A DNA stretch of 64,000 bases from Vibrio maritimus (GTDB lineage: Bacteria; Pseudomonadota; Gammaproteobacteria; Enterobacterales; Vibrionaceae), in assembly GCA_000755425.1 (NCBI GenBank), contig BBMT01000008.1:1-64000 (forward strand). The letters run 5' to 3'. Below, one piece after another: positions 40,865 through 50,885 of this stretch; positions within the stretch are counted from its first letter, which is position 1, and each line of letters opens with the position of its first letter. The translations under genes were made by a program, and so were the position numbers. Below the pieces are notes generated by a model. That model saw only the letters and a list, made by a program, of their open reading frames with translations. It ran no database searches and had not been told where the DNA came from.

Positions 40865-42429
40865 CTAGATGGCCTTACTGGTCTCTATTTTTCTTTTAAT
40901 ATCAGATAGATCGCTATTAAAGAACAGCACCTCAGAAAGGTTAAGTACCTGAATACTCGAAGCTTCTAATACCGCGTGATAGTAGAACTCTTCTGCTGCA
41001 TCGCGATTACCAGTAAGTTCTGATGCCTTTGCGTGAAGAATGTAGAAGAACACCGAGCGGCGTTCATGAGGAATGGTTAGAAGAATCGATTTGGCTTCCA
41101 GTGGTTTGTCGTTGCTTAATGCCATCATTGCCAGACCTTCAAGTACTCTTGGCGTACTTTGACCTGTGCTCGCAAACTGATCAAACTTTACTACCGCATT
41201 CCCATTTAGTGCGTTGATATTACTCGTCATGTTTTGATCGGGGTTGAGATAAATATTAGACATCTTAAAGATGTACTGTGTGGCCACCACATAAGGATTG
41301 TCGGGAGAGTACGTCATTGCCTCATCGATGAGCTCGAGTGCTTTTTGATGAGTGTAATCATGATAAGACGCCCCAAGAGAAGTGAGAGCGGCTGAAATTG
41401 AACTGCTCTCATCGGGTAGTTCATCGACCAATTGAGCAATCAGCACTTTTTCTATCTCAATATTGAAAGAATCCAGAAGGTCATCGAGCGATTTTTTCAT
41501 CGACGCTTTGATCGACTCCTCGGTCACGCGATACTTTCGGTCGAGGTGTTTATGACCTGAGATACGATTGACGTATTCAATCTCAAGAAACTCGTGATTG
41601 TCCTTTTGAGATGTCGCGAATCTTAGCTCATTCGCCGCCACCTGGCTGCTGGGCCATCGTAAATAATGCGAAAGTCTTTGTAGGTTTTGAGAAAATCGAG
41701 CAGTTTTTTGGTGATCCCGACTTTGAGATCATCGTTCATCACGCTAGGCTCCATGATGACATGAATATAACGAGGCTCGAGAGATAGGTAACTAGGCGTT
41801 GCGATGTGTTCTACATCTGCGCTAGGAGGAGGCGTTGGTGACGTTTTTACATGCATGTAGCTCGACGCTACCGCAATGCCGACGACAATTAGTGCTGCGG
41901 TGGCTAGCCAACGTTTACGAATTCCTTTCTTGGGCACTGTACTCGTCTTAGATGTCGTCTGTGGTTGACTCCGCGGTACTGGTTTAGGCTCTACTGGAGG
42001 TAGTTCTGCGGTTTCTTGTGAGGTTGAGTTCTCTGATTCTGGCACGATGGGCTCTTCACCCTGTGGCAATGTTGCTTCTACAACCGCGGCTGGTGCCTCA
42101 ACAATTTGCTCTACCGTGGCGTCGAGTTTGTAGCCGCGTTTTGGTACCGTCACGATATAACCGTAAGGGTGGTTGCCGTGTTGCTTAAGTATCTTGCGAA
42201 GCTCAAAAATGGCTTGAGTGATCACCTGATCCGTCAAGATTGACCCATTCCACACTTCATTGATGAGCTCATCTCGTGAAAAAACAGTATCTGGATTTTC
42301 ACAGAGAAAATGAAACAGCTTAGAGAGCCTATTATCGATAACAATGTCTTCTCCATGCAGGATAAACTTATCCTCGTATGGCAAGAACACCCATTCGTCG
42401 ATTTTGTACTGTATTTTTTGATTCTTCAT
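40865..42429 (-). CDS. CadC/ToxR-like membrane-bound transcriptional regulator (paralogue 1), frameshifted
   Basis: About 521 residues after restoring one A near 41640 (GPAAKVAANELRF, as in the intact paralogue). The N-terminal winged helix is of the ToxR/CadC type (ILHGEDIVIDNRLSKLFHFLCENPDTVFSRDELINEVW, ITQAIFELRKILKQHG, IVTVPKRGYKLDA). A proline- and acid-rich linker leads to one TM segment (WLATAALIVVGIAVASSYM) and a periplasmic region with TPR-like helices. CadC of E. coli has the same size and order and activates an amino-acid decarboxylase operon at low pH. Here the neighbouring upstream gene encodes aspartate 4-decarboxylase. The ligand and target are unknown; pH sensing is inferred from architecture and context. 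Confidence 0.85.
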
Positions 42430-42445
42430 AGACCGTTCATAACCT

Positions 42446-42473
42446 ACTGTATCTAATAAAGAAGTATTGGATA
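42446..42473 (-). promoter_or_regulatory. Conserved promoter element of CadC-like paralogue 1
   Basis: A 28-base element beginning TATCCAATACTTCTTTA and ending ATACAGT lies 17-44 bases upstream of the start codon. It is identical at 26 of 28 positions with the element upstream of the second CadC-like gene (53147-53174). The sequences on either side differ more, so the element is selectively conserved or recently duplicated. Confidence 0.6.
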
Positions 42474-42489
42474 GAAATTGAGGAATTAC

Positions 42490-42522
42490 AAAAAAACCTC
42501 ACCACTTATTTGTGGTGAGGTT
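42490..42522 (-). terminator. Terminator of the His-rich/aspD operon
   Basis: An 11-bp stem (AACCTCACCAC / GTGGTGAGGTT) is followed on the minus strand by a run of seven T residues, 22 bases past the aspD stop. It separates aspD from the CadC-like gene transcribed in the same direction. Confidence 0.9.
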
Positions 42523-42544
42523 AATTGGGAAGAGAAGCGTACTA

Positions 42545-44140
42545 TCAGCGATTTAAATAAGTCTGGTAGTAGCTCCCTAATACCGTATTAATTGCGGTTG
42601 AAATGGAGGCATAAGCCGACTGCGGAAGGTTAGCAAGTGATACGCGAAGTGACCATTGTGGGGCATCAAAGCCACCACCAGGCATCACGACAATGCTGCT
42701 TTCTTCTGCTAAACGTACTAGGAAGTCTAGCGGTTCATACTCTTCCTTCATCCATGTAAAGAAGTCGTTGTTGTAGGCACTAGCGGCAAGATCTTGGATG
42801 TTGATTTCGACGTAGTAAAATGCGCCATTAACATTGCTCTCGGTAATGGTCGGCTCTTTGAGCGATTTTTCCATGAGTGTGTGATAGCGAGCGCGAACGA
42901 TACGTTTGGCGTTCTCTTGGTATTCTTTTCCGCCATCCATTAGAGCTAGCAATGAAAACAGTGACATCTGAATCTGTTGTGGTGTCGATAGACCAGCAGT
43001 GTGGTTAAGCGCAACGGCGCGGCTATCAGCGACCAAACGGTCGATGAATTTGATGTTAGCTGGATCAAGGCTAATACCGCTGTAACGCTCAGTAAGCTCG
43101 TATCGAGTTTGCTCAGGCAGATCTGCTATCATGCGATCTAAGTTGTTGTCTTTGTTAACTCCAATAACGCCTAAGCGCCAACCTGTTGCACCAAAGTACT
43201 TAGAATATGAATACACCAAGATGGTGTTTTTTGGCGCCAACATCGCCAGTGAAGTAAAGTTGTCCGTGAAGGTGCCGTATACGTCATCGGTTAGTATGAT
43301 GAGTTCAGGTCGCTCGTTGGCAATATCGGCAATTTTCTGCAGAGTTTCGTCGCTGAGTTTCACAGACGCAGGATTGCTTGGGTTGACCAAGAAGAATGCC
43401 TTAATGTTTGGATTACGAAGCTTATCGAGTTCAGAATCTGGGATCTGCCAAAAGGTTTCTTCTGTCGCCATGATCTCGACTTTGTTTAGGCTGTAGTCCT
43501 CTAGTTCTGGCATTTCTAAGTATGGCGTGAAAACCGGTGCCCCAATCGCAATGTCATCACCTTTGTTCAGTAGCCGGTTGGTTTTTAAGGTATTAAAGAT
43601 GTACACCATCGCCGCGGTACCGCCTTCCACAGCAAAGAGATCGAACTCAGAGTCTGGCAATCCCTCTTTGTGACCCATCTCTTGTTCAATGTATTTGCGA
43701 GCAATGAACTCGCTGTTCTTGAGCATGCGATCGGGTACTGGGTAGTTGTCCCCTAGGATGCCTTCTACCCATTCGTAGATAAGCTCGTCTGCGTCGAGTT
43801 TATGTTCAGTTGTTAAGTAACTAAAAGCATTAAGAAGGAAACGAACCCCTGCAACATGCTCATTTTGTTCGCAAAAGGAGAGAAATCGGGTGGAAATGCA
43901 CTCCTTTTCACTCATACCGCCAAAGCCAGGGTATTGATCGTAGGTCGCTTTGGATTCTTGAAGGGCAAAAAGCCCTAACTGAAAGAAGGCGTCTCTGGGC
44001 TCGGTTGCAATCCAGTTTGGATTACCACGACCTGCATTAATCATAGCGTGGTCTTTGTTTTTTTCAGCCAGGTTCATGAGTGTGTCTTTTACTTCAAAAG
44101 GGCTCAGTGTCTCTAGCTGTTTTTCGTCATTACGATTCAT
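42545..44140 (-). CDS. aspD: Aspartate 4-decarboxylase (PLP-dependent)
   Basis: A 531-residue PLP enzyme, the exact size class of L-aspartate beta-decarboxylases, converting aspartate to alanine and CO2 while consuming a proton. Diagnostic parts are INAGRGNPNWIATEPRDAFFQLG at the N-terminus, LFAVEGGTAAMVYIFNTLK, FFLVNPSNPASVKLS, LIILTDDVYGTF and the cofactor lysine in YSYSKYFGATGWRLG (Lys314). Ordinary aspartate aminotransferases are about 400 residues and lack the N-terminal extension and the long insertion. It lies 56 bases after a His-rich small-protein gene on the same strand. In other bacteria aspD is paired with the AspT antiporter; an AspT-family gene sits 13.5 kb away, next to gadB. 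Confidence 0.92.
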   Translation of the reverse strand: MNRNDEKQLETLSPFEVKDTLMNLAEKNKDHAMINAGRGNPNWIATEPRDAFFQLGLFALQESKATYDQYPGFGGMSEKECISTRFLSFCEQNEHVAGVRFLLNAFSYLTTEHKLDADELIYEWVEGILGDNYPVPDRMLKNSEFIARKYIEQEMGHKEGLPDSEFDLFAVEGGTAAMVYIFNTLKTNRLLNKGDDIAIGAPVFTPYLEMPELEDYSLNKVEIMATEETFWQIPDSELDKLRNPNIKAFFLVNPSNPASVKLSDETLQKIADIANERPELIILTDDVYGTFTDNFTSLAMLAPKNTILVYSYSKYFGATGWRLGVIGVNKDNNLDRMIADLPEQTRYELTERYSGISLDPANIKFIDRLVADSRAVALNHTAGLSTPQQIQMSLFSLLALMDGGKEYQENAKRIVRARYHTLMEKSLKEPTITESNVNGAFYYVEINIQDLAASAYNNDFFTWMKEEYEPLDFLVRLAEESSIVVMPGGGFDAPQWSLRVSLANLPQSAYASISTAINTVLGSYYQTYLNR

Positions 44141-44196
44141 TGTTTAATTCCGAATGATAACTGTTAGTAGATTAATTAATAGCTGTAATTTAAATG

Positions 44197-44469
44197 CTAT
44201 TTAGTGCTGGTTTTGTGGTGAATGCGAGTCGATTTTTTATGGCTGTGCTTTTTATCATGATGATGCTTTTCGTGTTTTCCGTCTGCATGATGGTTAATTA
44301 GGTGTTTATGACCTTCATTTTTTCCACCATGTTTCTGATGAGGATGAGATTTATCCTTGTCAGAAAACTCTAGGTGATCTTTATTGTGCTTATGTTCGAC
44401 TTGCTCGCCATAGATACGCTTCATCTTTTCGCTAGTGGTGTGTTTAGTGTGTTGCATTTTTTCAGACAT
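44197..44469 (-). CDS. Histidine/lysine-rich small protein upstream of aspD
   Basis: A 90-residue protein with 20 histidines and 19 lysines, many as KHxH or HHH clusters (for example GKHEKHHHDKKHSHKK). No signal peptide or membrane segment is visible, so it is probably cytoplasmic. The strong AGGAGT site before the ATG supports expression. It forms an operon with aspD. Histidine side chains titrate near pH 6, so a proton buffer, pH-responsive or metal-binding role is conceivable. Low complexity makes homology assignment unreliable. I do not recognise the family; the acid-shock protein Asr is similarly basic but exported. Confidence 0.75.
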   Translation of the reverse strand: MSEKMQHTKHTTSEKMKRIYGEQVEHKHNKDHLEFSDKDKSHPHQKHGGKNEGHKHLINHHADGKHEKHHHDKKHSHKKSTRIHHKTSTK

Positions 44470-44702
44470 GACTGACTCCTATTTAAGTACCAGAACATTC
44501 TAAAATCACTCGCAATATAAAACATGAAGCGGCCATCATTGTTTAATATTTTAAATATTTAAATCGCATTCTAAGTTTATAATTTTGTTGATTTATATTT
44601 AATTTATAGAACATTATCTATTATTTATATAAGGGTTATTAAATAGCGATGACTAAGCGGTAGATTAACGCTGTTCTCAACGTTAATTTAAAAGTGAAAG
44701 TT

Positions 44703-45800
44703 ATGTCTAAGAAAGCAATATCAATAGTCTTGGCGGTAGTTGTATTGATACTACTATTTGTCTTTGGCTTTAATAGTTTTAAAAACCATATGATAGCGAA
44801 GAAGATTGGTGAGTATAAAAATCCTCCAGTTCCTATTACAGCTATTACAACTAAACATGATACTTGGACACAAGTGATTCAAGCTGTTGGTCAGGTTACA
44901 TCAAAGCAATCAACAGATGTTACCAGCCAGATATCAGGCCAAGTTAAATCCGTTAACTTTAAATCTGGTCAGTTAGTTAAAAAAGGTCAGACGATTGTTC
45001 AGCTTGATGACTCTTTACTACAAGCTAAATACCAAAGTCAGCTAGCGAAGCAGAAACTCGCAAAAATCGAGCTTCAACGTCAGGTGAAACTATTAAAAAC
45101 CAATAGCACGGCGAAGAACTCGGTTGATAAAGCGCAGGCACAATACGATGCAGAATCGGCCGATCTTGCTTACATCAAATCGCAAATCGACTTTATGAAC
45201 ATCAAAGCCCCTTTCGCTGGCAAGCTTGGCATTCGTACTGTTGATCTAGGTGATTACATCAATCCCGGCTCACTTATCGTGGAACTTGAGAGCATCGAAG
45301 ATAACTTTATCGATGTTGCTGTCTCAGAAGACTTTCAGCCACAGCTTGAGGTGGGTCAAACCGTTACGTTTACCAACGATGCTTATGAGGATAAGACATT
45401 CTCAGCGGTGGTATCAGCAATTCAGCCTTCATCCGACAGTCAGTCTCATAACATCAGTATCCGTGCTCGAGTAGAAGGTGAAGGTAATCAATTGTTAAGC
45501 GGCATGTACGTACATGCGCAAATTACTTTGGATGACCAAATAGCGATAGTGCCAGTGCCGAAAGTAGCGGTTTCTTACTCGCTATACGGGGACAGTGTAT
45601 TTGTCGTGAAAAACCAAGATGGCAAACAAGTGGTTGAACAAAAACTAGTGAAAGTTGGGCCGCGCAAAGATGACGTTGTTGGTGTGGTATCTGGGCTAGA
45701 CCGAGGCGAAATCGTCGTGACCTCGAACCAGCAGCAGCTCAAAAAAGGCACAGAAGTAAAAATCAACAACTCTGCTCGTTTTCCTAATACGTTTCACTAA
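44703..45800 (+). CDS. RND efflux membrane fusion protein
   Basis: A 365-residue HlyD/AcrA-type adaptor. One N-terminal membrane anchor (AISIVLAVVVLILLFVFGF) precedes the barrel-sandwich lipoyl motif SQISGQVKSVNFKSGQLVKKGQTIVQLDDS, a coiled-coil hairpin (residues about 100-160) and IKAPFAGKLGIRTVDLGDYINPGSLIVELE. The beta-barrel and membrane-proximal domains follow. It links the pump encoded next to an outer-membrane channel. An in-frame GTG at 44694 would add three residues; the ATG at 44703 is preferred. It is divergent from the His-rich/aspD operon across 233 bases. Confidence 0.9.
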   Translation: MSKKAISIVLAVVVLILLFVFGFNSFKNHMIAKKIGEYKNPPVPITAITTKHDTWTQVIQAVGQVTSKQSTDVTSQISGQVKSVNFKSGQLVKKGQTIVQLDDSLLQAKYQSQLAKQKLAKIELQRQVKLLKTNSTAKNSVDKAQAQYDAESADLAYIKSQIDFMNIKAPFAGKLGIRTVDLGDYINPGSLIVELESIEDNFIDVAVSEDFQPQLEVGQTVTFTNDAYEDKTFSAVVSAIQPSSDSQSHNISIRARVEGEGNQLLSGMYVHAQITLDDQIAIVPVPKVAVSYSLYGDSVFVVKNQDGKQVVEQKLVKVGPRKDDVVGVVSGLDRGEIVVTSNQQQLKKGTEVKINNSARFPNTFH

Positions 45801-45815
45801 TCAGTAGGCAAAATC

Positions 45816-48800
45816 ATGAATTTTACCGACATATTTATAAAAAGACCGGTACTGGCGACGGTGCTCAGCTTGGTGCTGTTGGTACTTGGCATCAAAGCCT
45901 TTACCTCATTACAGGTTCGCCAGTATCCCGAGATTGAGACCGGCGTGATTACCGTGACCACCACCTATCCCGGTGCGAGTGCAGCAAGTGTACAGGGTTA
46001 TGTGACGCAGCCACTGCAAGCGCAAATTGCACAAACGGAAGGTATTGATTATATGACTTCGGAGAGCAGTCTCGGTAAGTCACTCATTACTGTGAACCTG
46101 AAGTTGGATTATCCAACCGATAAGGCACTGACAGAGATTTTGTCTTTGGTGCAGCAGGTGAAATACCGTTTACCAGCAGGCACTCAGGATCCGAGTATTC
46201 TCAAGTCGACATCGCAATCACCGATTCTCTACGTGTCATTTTCGAGTGACTCGCTGGAGACTCAGCAAATCTCTGATTACGTTAGTCGTGTAGTAAAACC
46301 GACGTTTTCTACGGTAGATGGTGTTTCTAAAATTGACTTGCTAGGCCAAAGTGACTTTGCCATGCGTATTTGGTTGAATCCAACCAAAATGGCGGCATTT
46401 GGTTTGACGGCTTCTGATATTCAAGCAGCTATTCAAGGCAGCAACTCAGTGAGTGCAGCAGGCAAGCTCAAATCGGACTATATCGAGATCGACATAAATG
46501 CCCATACCGATGCATCATCTGTAGAAGAGTTTAAAAACATCGTCCTAAAGGCAGCTAATGGTCAATTGATCCACCTTGCAGATGTGGCCACGGTTGAACT
46601 GGGCGCAAACACGTATGACTCTCGCGTACTGTTTAATGGCACCAGCTCGATCACAGCGGCAATCAGCAACACGTCAACCTCGAATCCTTTGACGGTGGTA
46701 AAAGGCCTATATCAAGTATTGCCAGCGATTAAAGACAGTCTGCCTCCGGGCATTAAGGCTGAAGTCGTGTATGACTCTACTAAGTTTATCGACAGCTCAA
46801 TTGAAGAGGTGACTAAAACGCTGGTTGAAGCGGCAGCGATTGTCATCATTGTCATACTGGCGTTCCTTGGCTCGATGCGTGCCATGATAATCCCTTTGGT
46901 GACGATTCCATTGTCATTGATTGGTTCACTATTTCTGATGATGTCCTTGGGCTTTAGTATCAACCTACTCACGCTCTTAGCGATGGTGTTAGCTATCTCG
47001 CTGGTCGTCGATGATGCGATCGTTGTAGTGGAGAATACCTTCCGTCATCTAGAAGAAGGAGCTAGCCCAGTCGAAGCGGCGATTAAGAGTGCACGTGAGA
47101 TTGCAGGTCCAGTGATTGCGATGACCATTACACTGGCTGCGGTTTACGCGCCTATCGGGTTCATGGGCGGCTTGACCGGTAAACTGTTTACTGAGTTTGC
47201 CTTTACCCTTGCAGGCTCAGTTCTGATTTCTGGTTTTATCGCGCTAACTCTGACACCAATGATGACCTCAAAGATGCTGAACAAGCAGATTTTAGAAGGC
47301 AAGATGGTTAAGAAAATCGATAGCGTGATTTCGAACGTTACCGACCACTACGAGCATCTTCTAGGTGTTGTTCTCAAAAACCGCATGTTGGTATGGCCGC
47401 TGGTGGCGACTTTCCTTGTGTCTTTGGTATTTATGTTTACTCACACCGCCAGCGAGCTTGCTCCTCAAGAAGACCAAGGTGTGGTTATCATGATGGGGCA
47501 AGGTCCATCTCAGGCGAATACCGACTATCTAGCGAATTTTACCAAACCGCTAGAAGACACTATTGCAGGTTACCCTGAAACAGAAATGTCGCTGATGGTT
47601 AACGGATATCAAAAAGACTCAATGTTCTTTGGTCTTGGCGTATTGAAAGAGTGGGATGCTCGAGAGGCGTCCGCCAAAGAGATCATGACTCGATTCCAGA
47701 ACGATACGGTTGCGTTTCCTGGTCTGCAGGTGTTCACGATATCGCCTCCAGATTTACCGGGTACCTCGCAAGGTCTTCCGTTCCAAATGGTACTGAAAAC
47801 CCCGACCGGTAGTTATGAAGAGCTTTATCACTATGCAGAGAAGATGAAAGAGTACGCGGTAAATAGCGGCAAGTTCATCTACGTTCAAAACGATCTTGAG
47901 TTCAATAAGCCTCAAGTAGAGATCACCATCAATCGTGATAAAGCGGCACTGATGAATGTCAATGCTCAAGAAATTGGTAATGTTCTCACTCGCTACGTGA
48001 GTGAAGGCTTTATCAACTACTTTGCGCTAGATGAGCGCAGCTATCAGGTTATCACGCAGGTAGAGCGCTCCGAGCGCAGTTCGTGGAATGACATCAACCA
48101 ATATTATGTGCGTTCGAATAATGGCAACATGGTGCCACTGGCTTCATTGATTGATATTAAACAGAGCGTTCAGCCGTCCGCTGTTGACCAGTTCCAACAA
48201 CTGAACAGCGCGACCATTGAAGCGAAAATGATGCCGGGCGTGAGTATTGGTGAGGCTTATGAAGTGATGCAAGAGGGTGCCAAGCAGATTTTGCCGAGTT
48301 CTTATGCCACAGACTCCTCTGGTCAGTTGCGTCAATATGTTCAAGAAGGTGCATCACTGGTGTCAACATTCGTATTAGCGCTGATCATCATCTATTTAGT
48401 ACTAGCGGCCCAGTTTGAGAGCTTCAAAGACCCACTGATCGTATTGACCAGTGTTCCATTATCGATTTTTGGCGCGATGATCCCGCTCTATATTGGTATC
48501 GATACTCTCAACATCTATACCGAGGTAGGTCTGGTTACCCTGATAGGTCTTATCAGTAAACACGGTATTCTTATTGTTGAGTTCGCTAACCAAATTCAGC
48601 CAGAGTTTGCTGGTGATAAGATTGAGGCGGTTAAAAAAGCAGCGGCAGAGCGTCTTCGTCCGGTACTGATGACAACCGCAGCCATGGTTATCGGGGTTGT
48701 TCCACTGCTTACCGCTGCGGGTGCTGGTGCGCAGAGTCGATTCTCAATCGGCCTTGTTATCACAGTAGGCATGACGGTCGGCACGCTGTTTACCTTGTTT

Positions 48801-48863
48801 GTTGTACCAACGGTATACACCTTCCTAGCTGATAATCACAGCAAGTCACTCGAACAAGAGTAG
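45816..48863 (+). CDS. RND (HAE1-type) multidrug efflux pump
   Basis: A 1015-residue inner-membrane pump with twelve TM segments in two repeats. It starts with the family opening MNFTDIFIKRPVLATVLSLVLLVLG. The proton-relay aspartates are in LAISLVVDDAIVVVENTFRH on TM4. Two large periplasmic loops include YPGASAASVQGYVTQPLQ and the porter-domain segment FEVNAQEIGNVL-like region (VNAQEIGNVLTRYVSEGF). It belongs to the shorter VmeB/MexK-like group rather than to AcrB itself. It is 15 bases after the fusion-protein gene. A BamA-like barrel rather than an outer-membrane factor follows in the operon. Confidence 0.92.
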   Translation: MNFTDIFIKRPVLATVLSLVLLVLGIKAFTSLQVRQYPEIETGVITVTTTYPGASAASVQGYVTQPLQAQIAQTEGIDYMTSESSLGKSLITVNLKLDYPTDKALTEILSLVQQVKYRLPAGTQDPSILKSTSQSPILYVSFSSDSLETQQISDYVSRVVKPTFSTVDGVSKIDLLGQSDFAMRIWLNPTKMAAFGLTASDIQAAIQGSNSVSAAGKLKSDYIEIDINAHTDASSVEEFKNIVLKAANGQLIHLADVATVELGANTYDSRVLFNGTSSITAAISNTSTSNPLTVVKGLYQVLPAIKDSLPPGIKAEVVYDSTKFIDSSIEEVTKTLVEAAAIVIIVILAFLGSMRAMIIPLVTIPLSLIGSLFLMMSLGFSINLLTLLAMVLAISLVVDDAIVVVENTFRHLEEGASPVEAAIKSAREIAGPVIAMTITLAAVYAPIGFMGGLTGKLFTEFAFTLAGSVLISGFIALTLTPMMTSKMLNKQILEGKMVKKIDSVISNVTDHYEHLLGVVLKNRMLVWPLVATFLVSLVFMFTHTASELAPQEDQGVVIMMGQGPSQANTDYLANFTKPLEDTIAGYPETEMSLMVNGYQKDSMFFGLGVLKEWDAREASAKEIMTRFQNDTVAFPGLQVFTISPPDLPGTSQGLPFQMVLKTPTGSYEELYHYAEKMKEYAVNSGKFIYVQNDLEFNKPQVEITINRDKAALMNVNAQEIGNVLTRYVSEGFINYFALDERSYQVITQVERSERSSWNDINQYYVRSNNGNMVPLASLIDIKQSVQPSAVDQFQQLNSATIEAKMMPGVSIGEAYEVMQEGAKQILPSSYATDSSGQLRQYVQEGASLVSTFVLALIIIYLVLAAQFESFKDPLIVLTSVPLSIFGAMIPLYIGIDTLNIYTEVGLVTLIGLISKHGILIVEFANQIQPEFAGDKIEAVKKAAAERLRPVLMTTAAMVIGVVPLLTAAGAGAQSRFSIGLVITVGMTVGTLFTLFVVPTVYTFLADNHSKSLEQE

Positions 48864-48867
48864 TCAC

Positions 48868-50207
48868 GTGAAAAAGCCAAATAAAAAAGCACCAAGGATG
48901 GTGCTTTCTTCCGTTATGGGCGCGTTAATTCTCGCTTCTCCTCATGTATTTGCCGATGGCGACGTCTCTGACAAGAGTGAGACGATTTCATTATCTAAAG
49001 TCATTTTTGTTGAGAATACCGATCAAGCTAAGCAGGTGTTATCACAATACGAAGCGGCAATTGAACGCAATGAGCAGCAGCAAAAAGCGTGTCTACGAAG
49101 TTGCAATGCGCTTGTTGATGAAGGAAATAGCTTTAAGCAACGCAAAAAAGAGTTTATTAAAACCAATGGATTGCCTCTGGTTTCAATACTTGGAGGACCT
49201 GGCTATGTGCCAGAGACTGGTCTAATGCTTGCTGTCGGGGGACTTTACTCATTTAGTACCGACCGCTCGAGCAAGTCGTTGCAGCGTTCGAGCTTTAGCT
49301 TGGTTGCGATTGGCAATGAAATGGAGTCGGGGGTGGGTTTTGGTCTGCGCTCGAAACAGAACCTTTACTTTAATGACAATGATATCCGCTATGTTGGGCG
49401 ACTCAGCTTTGGTAATCAAAGCCAATACTATTGGGGCGTAGGTTATGAAACGGGGAAAGCTCAGGGCGCTAGTGATAGTATTTCGATGGATTATCGATTC
49501 GTAAACTATGATGCCGAGTTAACATTTAAGGCTCAAAATGATTGGTATATAGGCCTGTACTCAGGCTTCGTTACTACGACCCAAATAGTGAAGACTTACC
49601 CTTATCGGCGCTGACCGATCCCAATTTTGAACAATACCGAGACAAGCCTCTGTCGCTGGGCGTTGGTTTGACGGTGCAATATGACACCCGTGACGTGGCA
49701 GTTAACGCATGGAGCGGGATGTTTTTAGGATTAGAGGCGACCGATTACAATAAGGTGATTGGTAGCGACAACAGCTACTCGAAAGCCTCGGTTGACTATC
49801 GATACTATTACCCTATCAGCAAGGGCAAAGTGTTGGCGCTGTTTAATAAGCTCCAGTGGAGTCAAGGTGATGTGCCTTACTATGATCTGCCGACACTTGG
49901 TGGACAAGACTCTATGCGAGGTATCTATCAGGGCCGATATCGAGATAATGTTACGATTGAAAATACGGTTGAATACCGTTGGACTCTACAAGATGAGCAG
50001 GGCTATTTGACTAAGCACGGTCTGGCCTTTTGGGCTGGTCTTGGTTCGGTAGAGGCAACTATAAATGCGCTCTATTCAAACGTGCTGTTTAGCTATGGCG
50101 CGGGTTATCGGTACGAGATTCAACCAAGAATGAATGTGCGTGTAGATTTGGGTATTGGAAGTAATGACGATAAAGGCTTTTACCTGACTTTCACTGAGGC
50201 ATTCTGA
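48868..50207 (+). CDS. BamA/TamA-family outer-membrane protein without POTRA domains, frameshifted
   Basis: About 446 residues after restoring one base near 49580 (GFRYYDPNSEDLPL). It has a signal peptide (VLSSVMGALILASPHVFA) and a helical spacer rich in Q and E (residues 40-80). A 16-strand type Omp85 barrel (Bac_surface_Ag) follows. The conserved start of the barrel is LPLVSILGGPGYVPETGLMLAVGG. The loop-6 motif is LGGQDSMRGIYQGRYRD, the equivalent of VRGF in BamA. It ends in FTEAF with the C-terminal aromatic. No POTRA domain fits in the short N-terminus. It begins 4 bases after the RND pump with a GTG, so it is in that operon. Its role is unknown. Confidence 0.82.
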
Positions 50208-50261
50208 AGTATGACGTTCACTGTGGTTGTCACCGATAGCTATCAATGACCAGCGCCAAAT

Positions 50262-50291
50262 CAAAAGCGTACCTTATGGGTATGCTTTTTT
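50262..50291 (+). terminator. Terminator of the RND/BamA-like operon
   Basis: AAAAGCGTACC-TTAT-GGGTATGCTTTTTT forms an imperfect 10-bp stem with a T run, 55 bases after the stop codon. Confidence 0.75.
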
Positions 50292-50432
50292 GTGTCAGCG
50301 AGACACGGATATCTGGGTTCCATTTGAATAACGATGTGACCAAATAGCAGACTGAGGTTGGGGGATTTGAAGTAGGTGATACTGAGAGGAAAAAATCCCC
50401 GTTATCCAAGAGAAAACGGGGAGAGAGCGCGA

Positions 50433-50885
50433 TTAATAAAGTGTCACTTTAGCGGTGTACTCAGTTCGTTCTGACTGGTTTACAGGGTGTTGGTAGTAGT
50501 CAACGGCAAAGTAAATTGGTTTGTCTTTGTTGATGCGTTCTGCAATTTTCTGTTCTAGGTCTTCAATAGAGTCAAAATCATAGACGTGGAAAGAATAGCC
50601 AGGTTTGAGATCCAGTTCTTGGGCTTCTTCCGTTGTAATATAAGTTTGACGGTAGATAGAGGCAAGGTACGTATCAAACTGTTCTGCAACACTATCGTCG
50701 GTCATTACTACATAATCAAATTCGTTTATACGAACTTCTTCAGTTTGAAGTGAGCGCATCGCTGCGTCCATGCTTAATTGATTTTGCTCTTGCGTAGCGT
50801 TACTAGCAATAATAGATGGATCGTAGTCATCAGCCATTACAGATGCTGAAGCAAGAATACAAAGAGGAAGGACATATTTAAACAT
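50433..50885 (-). CDS. Small exported protein of unknown function
   Basis: A 150-residue protein with signal peptide MFKYVLPLCILASASVMA. The mature part is acidic and mixed alpha/beta (INEFDYVVMTDDSVAEQFDTYLASIYRQ, then PIYFAVDYYQHPVNQSERTEYTAKVTLY at the end). No cysteines or known motifs were recognised. It is a single gene, convergent to the RND operon, followed on its upstream side by a long AT-rich gap. Confidence 0.7.
   Translation of the reverse strand: MFKYVLPLCILASASVMADDYDPSIIASNATQEQNQLSMDAAMRSLQTEEVRINEFDYVVMTDDSVAEQFDTYLASIYRQTYITTEEAQELDLKPGYSFHVYDFDSIEDLEQKIAERINKDKPIYFAVDYYQHPVNQSERTEYTAKVTLY

Noticed and set aside
42545..44140. Ordinary aspartate aminotransferase
   Set aside because: The 531-residue length, N-terminal extension and large insertion fit aspartate 4-decarboxylase rather than the roughly 400-residue aminotransferases.
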